DNA of 64,000 bases from Lumbricus rubellus (taxonomy: Eukaryota; Annelida; Clitellata; Crassiclitellata; Lumbricidae): contig OX243820.1 in the NCBI GenBank assembly GCA_945859605.1, positions 37,335,606 through 37,399,605 on the forward strand. Direction: 5' to 3'. Below are positions 37,034-47,617 of this stretch, piece by piece; position 1 is the first letter of the stretch, and the number at the start of each line of letters is the position of its first letter. A model generated the notes under the pieces. It did no database searches. It worked only from the letters and a program-made list of their open reading frames with translations, and had not been told where the DNA came from. The translations under genes and the position numbers were made by a program.

Positions 37034-39173
37034 CTGTTCGTGCTGATACCAGTCACATGTCGTCTAAGCCAGTATTAGTTGCCTGTTCACCTTGAATTGT
37101 GTGTGCATTTAGTCTCTTATTCGAGATGCGAATGGAATCCATTGATTCATGTTTGAGTTCAATTTTTTACAGAATATTTGTCTGTTTCTGATAGTTTTCT
37201 TTGTTGCCTTTTTAATTAAGGAACATGTAAGCCAGGAGCTCTGAGTGTGGATATTATGTCTTGCAAGTTTTATTAACTGTGGGCTTCTCTAACAATGTTT
37301 GTCTTTTTAGTACTCTAGAGACCAACAAGATAAACCAGCGCATCTGTTTGTCTGCGTATTAGTGTATGTTTTTAGCTATCCTTCCCCACATGTTGAACTC
37401 GGTACAATACGTTCGGTTATATTTCAGTTGTTTTTATGTGAAATGAAAAACATCATAATCGGTTAAATGCATTGCAGTAAATTATCAGTATTTAACTATC
37501 AGCCCATAGAAATCTCTAATGAAAATAGTATTTTTTATATAAATAGATCTAAGTTTAAAAAAATTCCTACTGTTGAGATACAATTCTACCGATTAAAAAC
37601 ACTACTATGCTAAGTCAAGAATTAATGACCTAGATATATTCTTGAGTGAATTCCTTCCTTTTTGTTCATTGACCATTATGAGCAGTGACTGCTGTACTCT
37701 GTTGAAAAATGTTTATTCTGTTCTGACTAGACAAGATAATTTGCTTCCTCAAAGGTAGTTGTATTTGATGATAAAAAATTGCTGTTGTTGCCGTATGGTT
37801 ACTGTTGTTGCTATTGATGCTGATAAAGCTCCCAATGTTATTGTTTAATTCTGATTTTATTATTTCATTTCATTAGTTAGTATTATTACTATTATTATTA
37901 TCTGGGTTGTTCGGTTGTCTAGTCAGCAAACTGCATCTGTACAATCTTGACTTATGTATTAGATGCTAATCTTGAAGTATTCTTTACCGGTCTGATACTG
38001 TTGCTAATGCTGATTGTCGTAGATGTTTATGGTGACGAGATGCCGTACTGCTGCTATAGATTTATATATTTTATTCTATTGCCGTTTCTAATAATATTAT
38101 TATGGATATTAGTATGATTATTATTATTGTATTGTTATTACTATTATTACTATTATTTTATTTTTATTATTATTCTTATTATTATTGTTATTATTCTTAT
38201 TATTATCATTATTATTACTATTATATTATTATTAGTGTTTATAGTTTTGGTAGGAGTATAGTATTATTGTTATTCGCACTTTACAGAATTATTATGATTA
38301 GTCACTGTTTCATTGTTAGTTGAGTTCTAGTTAAGTTATATGTATCCAATAAAACATTCATGAATATTAATTGGTAAGAGGGGTCATAATAATATAAGCT
38401 ACTAGCTTTTGTTGGCTCCCATTGTACTGTACTGCAATGTTCATGATTGTATAATGAGTTAAATGTGCAATAAATAAATATTAAACGTCAGTAACAATTA
38501 CATAATTTGTTCGCTATTATTTTATGTCATTGAGGCTTTAAGGGTTAGTAATTTCAGTGATATAATATATGGTTTTTTCTCCACACACTCTCAATAATAT
38601 TAAAATCTGGACTGCGACCAGGTCATGGCTCCAGCAGTGGAATGCCCTTCTGCTTCAACCAGGATTTGATGGCCTTCGTACCAATGCAAAAGTGCCCATC
38701 TTGTTGGAAGTGGCATAATTCATAAAGTACCAGACTTCAGTGTTTAGTTGGTCTATCCATGTAGGCCTAGACTAAGTGATGGATGAAAAGTCTTAGTATA
38801 TATCCACATCTGCAGACTGCAGTTATTCATAATATATAATAGTAGGCCTCTACAGCTGCAGAAGAACTGGGTTGCTGAACATAATACATGAGCAATTATT
38901 ATTATAATTATATTTGCAAATTGAAGTCCATTGAAGGAAACTTAGAGGGAACACGGGACGATCCCTAAAGTTTGAGGTGGGTGAACGGAGATGCTTATAT
39001 TTTCTTCCAAATGTTAAAAAATAAATAAAGTATAAAGTGAGATCAGCTGTGTATAATCACATCCCAAGTAAGTAGGCCTAGCTGTCACCAATTACACACC
39101 CATGAATAGATCATAAAATGAGGTATATAATGCTGCCGTCCGTTTGGCAGCAGAGAGACTAACAATATTATTG
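37034..39173. other. MULE 3' non-coding region
   Basis: AT-rich; TTA/ATT microsatellite at about 38096-38235. No second gene such as a mudrB-like frame is visible. Confidence 0.6.
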
Positions 39174-39309
39174 AATATTCATGAATATTCACTGCCCGTA
39201 TTTTCTTACGTAAGGGGTGTAAAAGTAAGAGCGTGCGCTCTTACTGCGCTCTTACTTTTTACACCCCTTACGTAAGAAAATACGGGCAGTGCTAAATTCA
39301 TGAATATTC
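39174..39309. repeat. Subterminal hairpin at the MULE right end
   Basis: Inverted repeat with arms of about 45 bp: CACTGCCCGTATTTTCTTAC at 39190-39209 continues to about 39233 and pairs with 39247-39291. A GAATATTCATGAAT extension on each side overlaps the right TIR. One single-base indel. The left end has no counterpart. Confidence 0.85.
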
Positions 39310-39346
39310 ATGTGTGCCTCTTCAAGAGCGTTAAATTAAATGTTGC
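39297..39346 (-). repeat. MULE right terminal inverted repeat
   Basis: Reverse complement of the left end with three mismatches; immediately followed by the 9-bp duplication. Confidence 0.92.
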
Positions 39347-39361
39347 GTACAGGATGACAAG

Positions 39362-39413
39362 TCATAATATCACCACATATATTATATTACAGACATATAC
39401 GAAGCTCCTCCCA
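39362..39413. repeat. Inverted copy of the sequence at 52399-52450
   Basis: ACATATATTATATTACAGAC and GAAGCTCCTCCCACTT recur as the reverse complement 13 kb away at 52399-52450, suggesting ends or fragments of another repeat family. Confidence 0.6.
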
Positions 39414-40519
39414 CTTTGTGTAATTAGGTCAAAAAGCGTCGCCTCGCGGTCCTGGGGTTAGAAAGCTCGCGTGGACAGCGTTATAGCCGCTGTCCGTTTG
39501 GCTTGGTGTATTGTAATCGTAATCTACAAATCTTTAAAGGATCACTCAAAAGCCATGCTCAGTGCATCAGCTTATTCACGAGTGCTGTGTCTAGTCAGAA
39601 GGGTTGTCCGGTTAGCGCGATTACCAGAAGTTCAGAGCAGCTGTTAAAGTGGGCGGCGTACGTTTAGGTAGAGAATATTATTAGAAGGTGAATGGTCAGG
39701 TGTTCAGATCAGATCTTCCTCTTCTCCAATTCCTTCTATTTCCCCTCTTTCTGCAATCCTCGACCTTATCATCCTCTCCTATTCCTCCTTGTTGCCATCC
39801 CTTATTTCCTTTTCCTCGTCCTTCTGCATGCCGTTACAACTTCTTTCTCTTCTTACAATTTCCTTCTCCTGCACCTGCACTCTTCTTAGTCTGCTCCGCT
39901 GTTGCCTTCTTCTTTCTTCTACTTATCACCTCTAGTCCCTACACCTCCTGATCTCTTTTGACCTTCAATCCCTGTTCTTTCTATTCCTTCTCCTGCACTC
40001 GCAGGTGTCTTCCTCTTCCTCTTCCCTCCTCCACATCCTCCTTCCACTTGTCACCCCTAGTCCCTCCAACTCCTCTTGTGACTGCCTTCGCTTCCTATTT
40101 CTATTCCTATTTAACCCAAGGCTGAAAGTGGTTTGAAAAAATTGCCAGATTTCTGTTGGTCAATATTTATACAATTGCCAAAATGAATGCCGGGTCTCAG
40201 ACCCGGACCACTCTCAGGCCTGATTTAACGTCATCCCCTATTGCTTTTCCTAATTGTCTAATGCACAACGGGGAAGCAAGCGGAAAGCCATAGGGAGGCT
40301 ATTCCAAATAGCTGGACCAGCCACCAAGAATGCTCTTCACTGTACAGGTGTAGTAATTGCAACAGACATTAATTTTAAATTTTTTTTTACATGATACAAA
40401 GAATAATCCAAGCTATATAGGTTTGATCAATGTGACAACCAATATGACATTTTCAGACCATGTCCATATAATTATCACGGATGATCCGAGAAAGAAAACT
40501 GCCCGGCCTAATTACACAA
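39414..40519. other. Intergenic sequence with a repeat shared with the hAT body
   Basis: CAGCTTATTCACGAGTGCTG and GTCAGAAGGGTTGTC (39567-39610) match the minus strand of 12620-12670, so both derive from one repeat family. 39710-40100 is CT-rich low-complexity sequence. Confidence 0.4.
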
Positions 40520-40529
40520 CATGGTCATC

Positions 40530-40735
40530 AACTATTCAATTTCAATAACTCACGACAATCCTACCAAAGTCGTAAACTTCATTGCAATTAAACTAGTCTT
40601 TGGTTCACAACAATCTTTAAAAAGTTGTAAACTTAAGTGGTTCACGACTCAAGACAATCCTACAAACGTTGTAAACTTAAGTGCAAGTCTGTGGTTCACG
40701 ACTCAAGACAATCTTACAAAAGTTGTAATAAACAG
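40530..40735. repeat. Imperfect tandem repeat, about 4 copies
   Basis: Units containing GGTTCACGACTCAAGACAAT and CAAANGTTGTAAACTTAAGTG, about 55-60 bp each, with a diverged first copy. Confidence 0.7.
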
Positions 40736-40739
40736 CTAG

Positions 40740-41264
40740 TCTTGTTCAAAAGAATTGATAGGATTTTTGATGTATTGATGTATCGAGGTTCTGCTGCTGA
40801 AGACTGTGGGGTGTTGAAAATTGTGAGTTTGCATTCAGCTTTTGTCGAGGTTTGCTGTGTGAAAGTAATGTTGACAACCCACCATTTGGATCTAAAGATA
40901 AAATCAACATTCACAATCAGAAACAATGAAAGATTTATGCATAAGGCACAAGTCACAGCTAATGAATACACCTGGTTTAATCCTGTGATTATCAACCTAC
41001 ACTCAATTGATCGCCTTAAATTAGACTCTTGTCACTGTTTTGAAGTAGCCACATTAATGGTCTTTTGATCATGATCAGTGGCTGCTGCTGATGATAAAAG
41101 CTTCACGAAATTGGACTGATGCACAAAATTAGATGCTTACAATTCCTTCAATATTAGGTTGGTCAACATTATGAATGTCATATGCCAGAATCATTAGCAA
41201 CTATAAAAGCATTCAGAGTCAACATTTTCATTCATTACAAATTTTAACAATTTAAAATAGATAC
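40740..41264. other. Left flank of the LTR retrotransposon
   Basis: No supported gene. A 143-codon plus-strand frame (40637-41068) has no domain I recognise. Confidence 0.3.
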
Positions 41265-41461
41265 TGTTGAAGTTTTGGCACGCTGCCGCGTTGCAGCTGC
41301 TGCTGCTGCTGCTGCTGCTGCAGCAGCAGTTTATTACTACGCTGCCGCTGCTGCTTGCTATGCTGCTGCCGCTACTGTTATTGCTTGCGTTGCAGCTGTC
41401 GCTGCTGCGCCGCAGCTGCGGCTGTTGCAGCTGGCGCTGCTGTCCGCTAGCTTGGGCTGTT

Positions 41462-41615
41462 GATCTTAGCCTACAGATCTTGGCCTACGGATCTTGGCCT
41501 ACGGATCTTGGCCTACAGATCTTGGCCTACGGATCTTGGCCTACAGATCTTGGCCTACGGATCTTGGCCTACGGATCTTGGCCTACAGATCTTGGCCTGC
41601 GGATCTTAGCCTACG
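41462..41615. repeat. 14-bp tandem array in U3 (11 copies)
   Basis: Unit GATCTTGGCCTACA with A/G variation at the last base, ending about 9 bp before the TATA box, an enhancer-like position. The second copy of the array is at 49548-49701. Confidence 0.9.
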
Positions 41616-41623
41616 CTGTTGAT

Positions 41624-41630
41624 TATATAA
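41624..41630 (+). promoter_or_regulatory. LTR TATA box
   Basis: TATATAA directly downstream of the 14-bp array; the 3' LTR has the same site at 49710-49716. Confidence 0.7.
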
Positions 41631-41860
41631 GAGAGGTTTTGCCGTGCTTCGGGGCAGACGAATGGCCTGGTGAAGAACGCCGTAAAACGCGTAGTAGCTG
41701 GCTGATGATCTGGCTTGATGAGCGGTGAAACGCTTGTTGAGTGATACTATTGTAGAGGGATCCTGAATCTGTGCCTCGAGCTTGAACATCGGCCTCTTCA
41801 GGTGTTCCTCTACGTGACAGGGGTTGCGGTTTCCGACTACCGCAACCTAGCTGACGGACG

Positions 41861-42078
41861 AAGCTGATACGACGTACCGTCTGCTCTACGACGACGGTTC
41901 GATTCCTGGCGCTGCAGAAGCTGATACGACGTACCGTCTGCTCTACGACGACGGTTCGATTCCTGGCGCTGCAGAAGCTGATACGACGTACCGTCTGCTC
42001 TACGACGACGGTTCGATTCCTGGCGCTGCAGAAGCTGATACGACGTACTGTCTGCTCTACGACGACGGTTCGATTCCT
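41861..42078. repeat. 57-bp tandem repeat in the LTR, nearly 4 copies
   Basis: Units start AAGCTGATACGACGTACCGT at 41861, 41918, 41975 and 42032. 57 is a multiple of 3, so the minus strand stays open for 166 codons (19-residue periods). The same array is at 49947-50164. Confidence 0.9.
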
Positions 42079-42498
42079 GACCACCGCGAATCTGCTGTGA
42101 TCACTTCCGACGACGAAACTCACTTGCTACTGAGTCCGTTGTACTGGCGCTACAGAAGTCACTGGAACCTGACGACGCCGGTTCGAATCCTGACCCACGC
42201 GGGTCTGCTCTGACCATTCACGCAGGCGTTATTGCCTGCCGTGCTCGACGACGCCGATTCGATTCCTGAACGCTTCGCACGGACTCTGGCGCTACATAAA
42301 CTGCTGCATCGACGCACGAATTCTGGCGCTACATAAACTGCTGCATCGACGCACGAACTCTGATTCCAGCGTTGTAGAAACTGACACAAACAGTTCGTTC
42401 TTGAAGTGCTATAGCGATTGCTGTGAACTGACATTCTGAACAGTGGCGCTACACAAATCGCCTATTGACTCTGCTGTGAAGATCATTGTGGTTTCTTC

Positions 42499-42504
42499 AA
42501 TAAA
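42499..42504 (+). terminator. LTR polyadenylation signal
   Basis: AATAAA late in the LTR; the functional copy would be 50585-50590 in the 3' LTR. Confidence 0.6.
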
Positions 42505-42639
42505 CGTGTTTAAGCCTAGCCGGCTAGTCCTTGGTCTACAGCTAAGGCCTTACTGCGCGGACTGACTAAGGGTACCTTGACGACTGGGGTTGGTACTCGG
42601 CTCCTGGTGTTATTGCCCAACCCCTGGTCCGCTACAAAC

Positions 42640-42657
42640 TGGTACCAGAAGTGGGGT
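42640..42657 (+). promoter_or_regulatory. Primer binding site, probably tRNA-Leu
   Basis: TGGTACCAGAAGTGGGGT begins 3 bp after the LTR. It is complementary to the 3' end expected for a tRNA-Leu (UAA-type acceptor ending ...CCTGGTACCA) with about one mismatch. The comparison is from general knowledge of tRNA-Leu 3' ends. Confidence 0.7.
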
Positions 42658-42751
42658 GACTGAAAAAAACTCTGCACCGCTTCAAGCTGATTCCGCGGAA
42701 GTTATTCGCTGCACTTCTACGAACTGGTGAGAATATCGACAGACGGCGACA

Positions 42752-45700
42752 ATGTGGAGTTCCGTGTTCGGCGACATGGACGGAAACGCCGTTGGCTTCC
42801 CAACGACTTCTACACCCGCCGCAGGACGAGGAAGGGACCTCCTGGTCGACTACGAGGTCGAGTCCAGCAGATTCCTCGATAAAATCGACTTCGACGACGC
42901 ACCGAAGAAGGACCGAAAAACCGTGCTGATTTCGGAAAGGGACGCGAGCAGACTGGAATCAAAAGTCCTGGAAAACGTCGGTCGCATGGTCGGCGAAAAG
43001 AAGAATCCCATGAAGCCCGGAAAATTCGACGGAACCGGATCCCTCGAGTCGTTCCTGGCACAATTCGACGTCTGCGCAAGACACAACCGATGGACTGCAG
43101 CCGATAAAGTCGACTTCCTTCGTTGCTCCTTGGAAAAGGCGGCAACGCAGCTGCTTTGGGACTTCGGAGCCAGCACCGAGGTCACGTATGAACAGCTCGT
43201 CGAGAGACTACGCCAACGGTATGGGTCGGAGGGTCAAGCTGAGACCTTCCGCGCTCAACTCTATTATCGCCGACAGCGAGCTGACGAAACTCTCGGCGAC
43301 TTGCTGCACGACATCCGGAGACTAGTCGTCCTTGCCTACCCGGTCCCGTCCAACGAAACGACGGAAATTCTTGCGAAGGACGCTTTCCTTGAAGCGATCC
43401 GCGACCGGGAGCTGTCTCTCAAGGTGAGAGAACGAGAGCCGAAAACCATCGACGAGGCGTATCGAACAGCTCTACGCCTGTCCGCGTACCAACAGACGTC
43501 GGACTTGGAGGATCGTCGGAGACCTGCCAACCGAGTGCGAGGGTCTCAAGAAGTCGACGCCGGTGGGCAGCTCCAGTCTCAATTGGACAGTTTCTTCGCT
43601 TCGCAACGCAAGTGGCAACAAGACATGGAAGGAAGGATCTGCCGACAGCTGGACGAACTCAGAAGCTCGCAACGGACGAGTTTCGGCGCTGAATCGACTG
43701 CGCCACGGACGGTTCCATCTACCGTTCCTACTCCTCCGTCTCCGCCCCAAGGAAACGCTTCAGGTGGTCCCGGACGCGGGATAACCTGCTTCAGCTGTGG
43801 ACAGGTGGGCCACGTGGCTCGCCGGTGTCGCCAGCGTCAGCAGTTCTCCAACCGAAGTGACGACGCACGCACTTCGGACCCACCGACGTCGGAACAGAAC
43901 GGAACAACCGTCACGAACCATACAACGAGGGACCGAGCATCGGGTGTGACAAACAACGCGATCTACATCCGTGGAACGATCAACGGACAGCAAAGAACTT
44001 GCCTAGTGGACACTGGGTCGGAGGTAAGCCTGGTTCCCTCTGCTGATGTTGATGGTTTGCCGCTCCAGCCTAGCAATTGCATTCTTTTGGCTGCTAACGG
44101 GACGCAGATTAGAGTCTTGGGTCAGATTGATGCTCCGATTAAGATTTCTAGAGGGTTTTCTATCGACACTAGTTTTCTTGTCTCTGATCAAATTGGTGAA
44201 CCAATGCTTGGCATGGATTGGCTGAGGCAGCATCGTTGTCGCTTAGGTTTTGGACAGGGTGCACTTTTTATTGGTCGACGCCGCATTCCTTTGGTTAAGG
44301 GCAACGGCTCGCTTTGGTGTCGCAGGGTTATGGTGGCCGATGAGACAACTGTTCTTCCTCGTTCTCAATGTGATATACCGTGTAAAACGCAGTATCGTGA
44401 TTTGACGACCTCCGCACAAGCCTGGATGACTGAGTCTAAAGAGATCCAGCCTGGGTTGCATGTTGCCAGGGTTGTGTTGGGGGACGATGCTGATAATGCT
44501 TTTATTCGTGTGGTGAACTTGAATGAACAGCCTGCCCTGTTGACAACTAACCAACTGTTAGGAGACTTACACCCCGTAAAGGTGGAGGAAGATAATGAGA
44601 GACAGACGGGTACTGCTGACGACGACTCTTTGGTCGGAAAGCTAATGGACGAAATCTCTGAGGATGTTCCGGCCGATGTGAAGGAACGACTGAAGGACTT
44701 ATTGGTCGAATACGAATGTATTTTCTCGACCACTGACCATGACTTGGGGAGGACTATGATTTCTCAGCATCGAATTGATACTGGAGACTCTCGTCCGGTG
44801 AGACAACCTTTGCGTAGACAACCGCTTCCGTATCAGGCTGCTATTGACGCACAACTGGACCAAATGTTGGCTACTGGTGTGGTTGAGCCTGCTGTTAGCG
44901 AGTGGGCAGCTAATGTGGTCCTCGCTAAAAAGAAAGATGGTTCCTTGAGATTTTGCATTGATTACCGGAAACTGAACAATTTGACTCGGAAGGATTCTTA
45001 CCCTCTTCCTAGAATTGATGCTTGTCTTGATGCTTTGTCGGGCGCTGGGTGGTTCAGTACTTTGGATTTGCGCAGCGGGTACCATCAGGTCATGATGAAT
45101 CCAGGTGACTCTGATAAGACTGCTTTCATCACTCGGCGAGGGACTTTTCGGTGGCGGGTCATGCCCTTCGGCTTATGTAACGCACCGGCTACCTTCCAGC
45201 GGCTTATGGATATCGTTTTCTCTGGGTTGAACTTCGAATTATGTCTGGTGTACTTGGACGATGTAATAATCTTCAGCAGTACTGCGGAGCAACACTTGGA
45301 CAGATTGGGTCAAGTTTTTGGGAGGCTTAAAGATGCTAACTTGAAACTGAAGCCTAGCAAATGCCATCTGTTCAGACGCACGGTATCTTTTCTTGGACAT
45401 ATAGTGACTGCTGACGGGATATCTGTCGATCCATCCAAAGTACAGGCGGTAACCGAGTGGCTTACGCCCAGATGCTTAAAGGAGGTACGGGCTTTTGTAG
45501 GATTGTGCTCCTATTACCGTAAATTCATTCGGGGTTTCTCTTCGGTCGCCGCTCCTTTGTTTGCTTTGACGAGGAAGGACCAGCCTTTTCTGTGGGGAGA
45601 CGACTGCCAGGATGCTTTCGACCGATTGAAGGAAGCGCTGACCATGGCTCCTGTACTTAGTCTACCGGTCGATGACGCTGCTTACACTCTGGACTGCGAT

Positions 45701-47617
45701 GCCTCTGACGTCGGAATTGGTGGGGTACTTTCCCAGAATATCGACGGCGAAGAACGGGTGATTGCATATGGTAGTCGGTTGTTTTCTGCGGCCGAGCGCA
45801 ATTACTGCGTTACCCGAAAGGAATTGCTGGCCGTGGTAAACTTCACCCAAGTCTTTCGTCAGTACCTGTTGGGTAGGCGGTTTACCCTCAGAACAGACCA
45901 CGCCGCGCTGAGATGGCTGCAGCACACTCCGGACCCGATTGGTCAACAGGGACGATGGCTAGAGAAGTTAGCCGAGTTTGACTTCGTCATACTGCATCGA
46001 CCTGGACGCAAGCATGGAAACGCCGACGCCTTGTCCAGAAAGCCGTGCCGACAGTGTCATTGGGAGGAAGCTGATTTAACGGACCACTTCGTGCGAGAGG
46101 TAATTGAGATCTCAACGGAGAATGACGGCACGACTGACATCGGGAAATCACAGAAAGAAGACTCCGTCTTAAGCCTGGTGAGATCATGGCTGAGCGAAGG
46201 GATGCCGAGCCTGCAGGAAATTCTGCAGGAGGAGGAGGCCGTTAAGGTCTATTGGCACCAGCGGGACGCGTTGTACGTGAAAGATGATGTGATCTACCGA
46301 CGGACGCCGGACGAGCTGGAGCAAGTACTTGTGCCAAAGGATCTTCGAGAAGACTACTTGAGGCTGGCGCATACTGGCGTGACAGGTGGACATCTGGGCA
46401 TTCGTCGTACTCGATGGCAGGTTCGAAGACGTGCCTATTGGGTCGGATGGTCCGGAGACGTAAAGAGGTTCTGTCGACACTGCGACGGATGCTGCCGGTA
46501 CCGACGGGGCGCGCTGCAAAGACAAGGCCCTCTGCAGCCCGTGACCTGTGGAGAGCCGTGGGAGCGAGTGAGCGTGGACGTTACGGGCCCGCATCCGAGA
46601 AGCAAGAAGGGGAACGTCTACATCCTGACTATGATGGACAACTTCTCGAAGTTCGCCGAAGCTGTTCCGATGGCCAACCAGGAGGCGACCACGGTGGCAA
46701 AAGCGCTAGTGGAAACAATTGTCGTCCGTTATGGGGCGCCGCTCCAGATTCTGACGGACCAAGGGAGGAACTTCGAGGGACATGTGTTCCAGGAAATGTG
46801 TCGACTCTTGGAGGTGGACAAAGTCCGGACGTCGAGCTATCGACCGCAAAGCAACGGTATGATTGAGAGGTACCACCGAACGCTCAACTCGATGTTGGGA
46901 AAAGTGGTGAGCGAAAATCAGCGAGACTGGGACGAACATCTCCCGTACGTGACGGCAGCCTACCGCGCCTCGATCCACGACGTGACGGGTTTCTCGCCAA
47001 ACTACCTGGTCTTCGGAAAAGAGAACCGGGCACCGCTGGACCTCGTTTATGGACCGCCCGAAGGAACCGACAAGGGTGGACTCACCTATTCAACCTACGT
47101 GGCCGACCTGGCGGAGAAATTCGAGAAGGCGTACGGCACTGCGCGGAAAAGCCTCAAGAAGAGCGCCGAGAGACGCAAGCACAACTACGACTTGCGAGTG
47201 CGCCCTGCAAAGTTTGAGGAAGGTGACTGGGTCTACTACTTCAGCCCACGGAAGTTCGTCGGACGCAGCCCGAAGTTTCAACGTAACTTCACGGGTCCAT
47301 TCCGGATTGTGCGGGCGTGCGGTCCCGTCAACTACCTTCTCCAAAAGTCGCTGAAGTCCAAGCCCTTCGTATCACACGTTGATAAACTTCGCCACTGCTA
47401 CGGGAGAACGAAAGGGGAGTGGAGCGAGCCGACTGCGGAGCGAGCAGCTTCCAGAGATCGACATGGTGGAGTCATCGACGGCGCAGCCCTTCCGGCGATG
47501 GATCGATCGAGGAATAGAGCGTCTGGGACCGAAGAAAGTTTGCACGACGAAAACTCCGACGAAGCAGTGGTTGGTCGACCTCACCGTACCACTCGTCGAC
47601 CAGTCCGGTTCCAGTAG
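42752..47617 (+). CDS. gag-pol: Gag-Pol polyprotein of the gypsy-type retrotransposon (1621 aa)
   Basis: One uninterrupted frame encodes all domains, so no frameshift or stop suppression is needed. Approximate residue positions: Gag capsid-like region 80-250; CCHC zinc knuckle CFSCGQVGHVARRC about 346; aspartic protease LVDTGSEVSLV about 419; reverse transcriptase from about 680 with YLDDVIIF about 834; RNase H starting at YTLDCDASDVGIGG about 978; integrase HHCC zinc finger (HTGVTGGH...CRHCDGC) about 1206-1250; catalytic D in VSVDVTG about 1274, ILTDQGRNFEG about 1333 and the E in NGMIERYHRTL about 1370; a C-terminal FTGPFRIV module about 1513. No chromodomain is obvious. It acts in the cytoplasm (particle, reverse transcription) and the nucleus (integration). 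The start ATG is 115 bp after the LTR. Confidence 0.95.
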   Translation: MWSSVFGDMDGNAVGFPTTSTPAAGRGRDLLVDYEVESSRFLDKIDFDDAPKKDRKTVLISERDASRLESKVLENVGRMVGEKKNPMKPGKFDGTGSLESFLAQFDVCARHNRWTAADKVDFLRCSLEKAATQLLWDFGASTEVTYEQLVERLRQRYGSEGQAETFRAQLYYRRQRADETLGDLLHDIRRLVVLAYPVPSNETTEILAKDAFLEAIRDRELSLKVREREPKTIDEAYRTALRLSAYQQTSDLEDRRRPANRVRGSQEVDAGGQLQSQLDSFFASQRKWQQDMEGRICRQLDELRSSQRTSFGAESTAPRTVPSTVPTPPSPPQGNASGGPGRGITCFSCGQVGHVARRCRQRQQFSNRSDDARTSDPPTSEQNGTTVTNHTTRDRASGVTNNAIYIRGTINGQQRTCLVDTGSEVSLVPSADVDGLPLQPSNCILLAANGTQIRVLGQIDAPIKISRGFSIDTSFLVSDQIGEPMLGMDWLRQHRCRLGFGQGALFIGRRRIPLVKGNGSLWCRRVMVADETTVLPRSQCDIPCKTQYRDLTTSAQAWMTESKEIQPGLHVARVVLGDDADNAFIRVVNLNEQPALLTTNQLLGDLHPVKVEEDNERQTGTADDDSLVGKLMDEISEDVPADVKERLKDLLVEYECIFSTTDHDLGRTMISQHRIDTGDSRPVRQPLRRQPLPYQAAIDAQLDQMLATGVVEPAVSEWAANVVLAKKKDGSLRFCIDYRKLNNLTRKDSYPLPRIDACLDALSGAGWFSTLDLRSGYHQVMMNPGDSDKTAFITRRGTFRWRVMPFGLCNAPATFQRLMDIVFSGLNFELCLVYLDDVIIFSSTAEQHLDRLGQVFGRLKDANLKLKPSKCHLFRRTVSFLGHIVTADGISVDPSKVQAVTEWLTPRCLKEVRAFVGLCSYYRKFIRGFSSVAAPLFALTRKDQPFLWGDDCQDAFDRLKEALTMAPVLSLPVDDAAYTLDCDASDVGIGGVLSQNIDGEERVIAYGSRLFSAAERNYCVTRKELLAVVNFTQVFRQYLLGRRFTLRTDHAALRWLQHTPDPIGQQGRWLEKLAEFDFVILHRPGRKHGNADALSRKPCRQCHWEEADLTDHFVREVIEISTENDGTTDIGKSQKEDSVLSLVRSWLSEGMPSLQEILQEEEAVKVYWHQRDALYVKDDVIYRRTPDELEQVLVPKDLREDYLRLAHTGVTGGHLGIRRTRWQVRRRAYWVGWSGDVKRFCRHCDGCCRYRRGALQRQGPLQPVTCGEPWERVSVDVTGPHPRSKKGNVYILTMMDNFSKFAEAVPMANQEATTVAKALVETIVVRYGAPLQILTDQGRNFEGHVFQEMCRLLEVDKVRTSSYRPQSNGMIERYHRTLNSMLGKVVSENQRDWDEHLPYVTAAYRASIHDVTGFSPNYLVFGKENRAPLDLVYGPPEGTDKGGLTYSTYVADLAEKFEKAYGTARKSLKKSAERRKHNYDLRVRPAKFEEGDWVYYFSPRKFVGRSPKFQRNFTGPFRIVRACGPVNYLLQKSLKSKPFVSHVDKLRHCYGRTKGEWSEPTAERAASRDRHGGVIDGAALPAMDRSRNRASGTEESLHDENSDEAVVGRPHRTTRRPVRFQ

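Larger units (their letters stand above)
33780..39346 (+). mobile_element. Complete Mutator-like transposon (MULE), 5567 bp
   Basis: The 50-bp terminal inverted repeats (33780-33829 and 39297-39346) differ at three positions and begin GCAAC. A perfect 9-bp duplication GTACAGGAT flanks them (33771-33779, 39347-39355), the hallmark of the Mutator superfamily. The element carries one gene, an apparently intact two-exon MULE transposase. About 2.3 kb of AT-rich non-coding sequence follows the stop, including TTA microsatellites and AATAAA signals near 38349 and 38471. The combination makes it a candidate autonomous element. Confidence 0.92.
41265..42636 (+). repeat. 5' LTR (1372 bp)
   Basis: TG...CA ends. 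Contains a CTG/CAG-rich start, 11 copies of a 14-bp unit (41462-41615), TATATAA at 41624-41630, four 57-bp repeats (41861-42078) and AATAAA at 42499-42504. Confidence 0.95.

Noticed and set aside
41623..42123. 166-codon minus frame in each LTR with 19-residue repeats
   Set aside because: Explained by the 57-bp tandem repeat in the LTR; no start context or domain.
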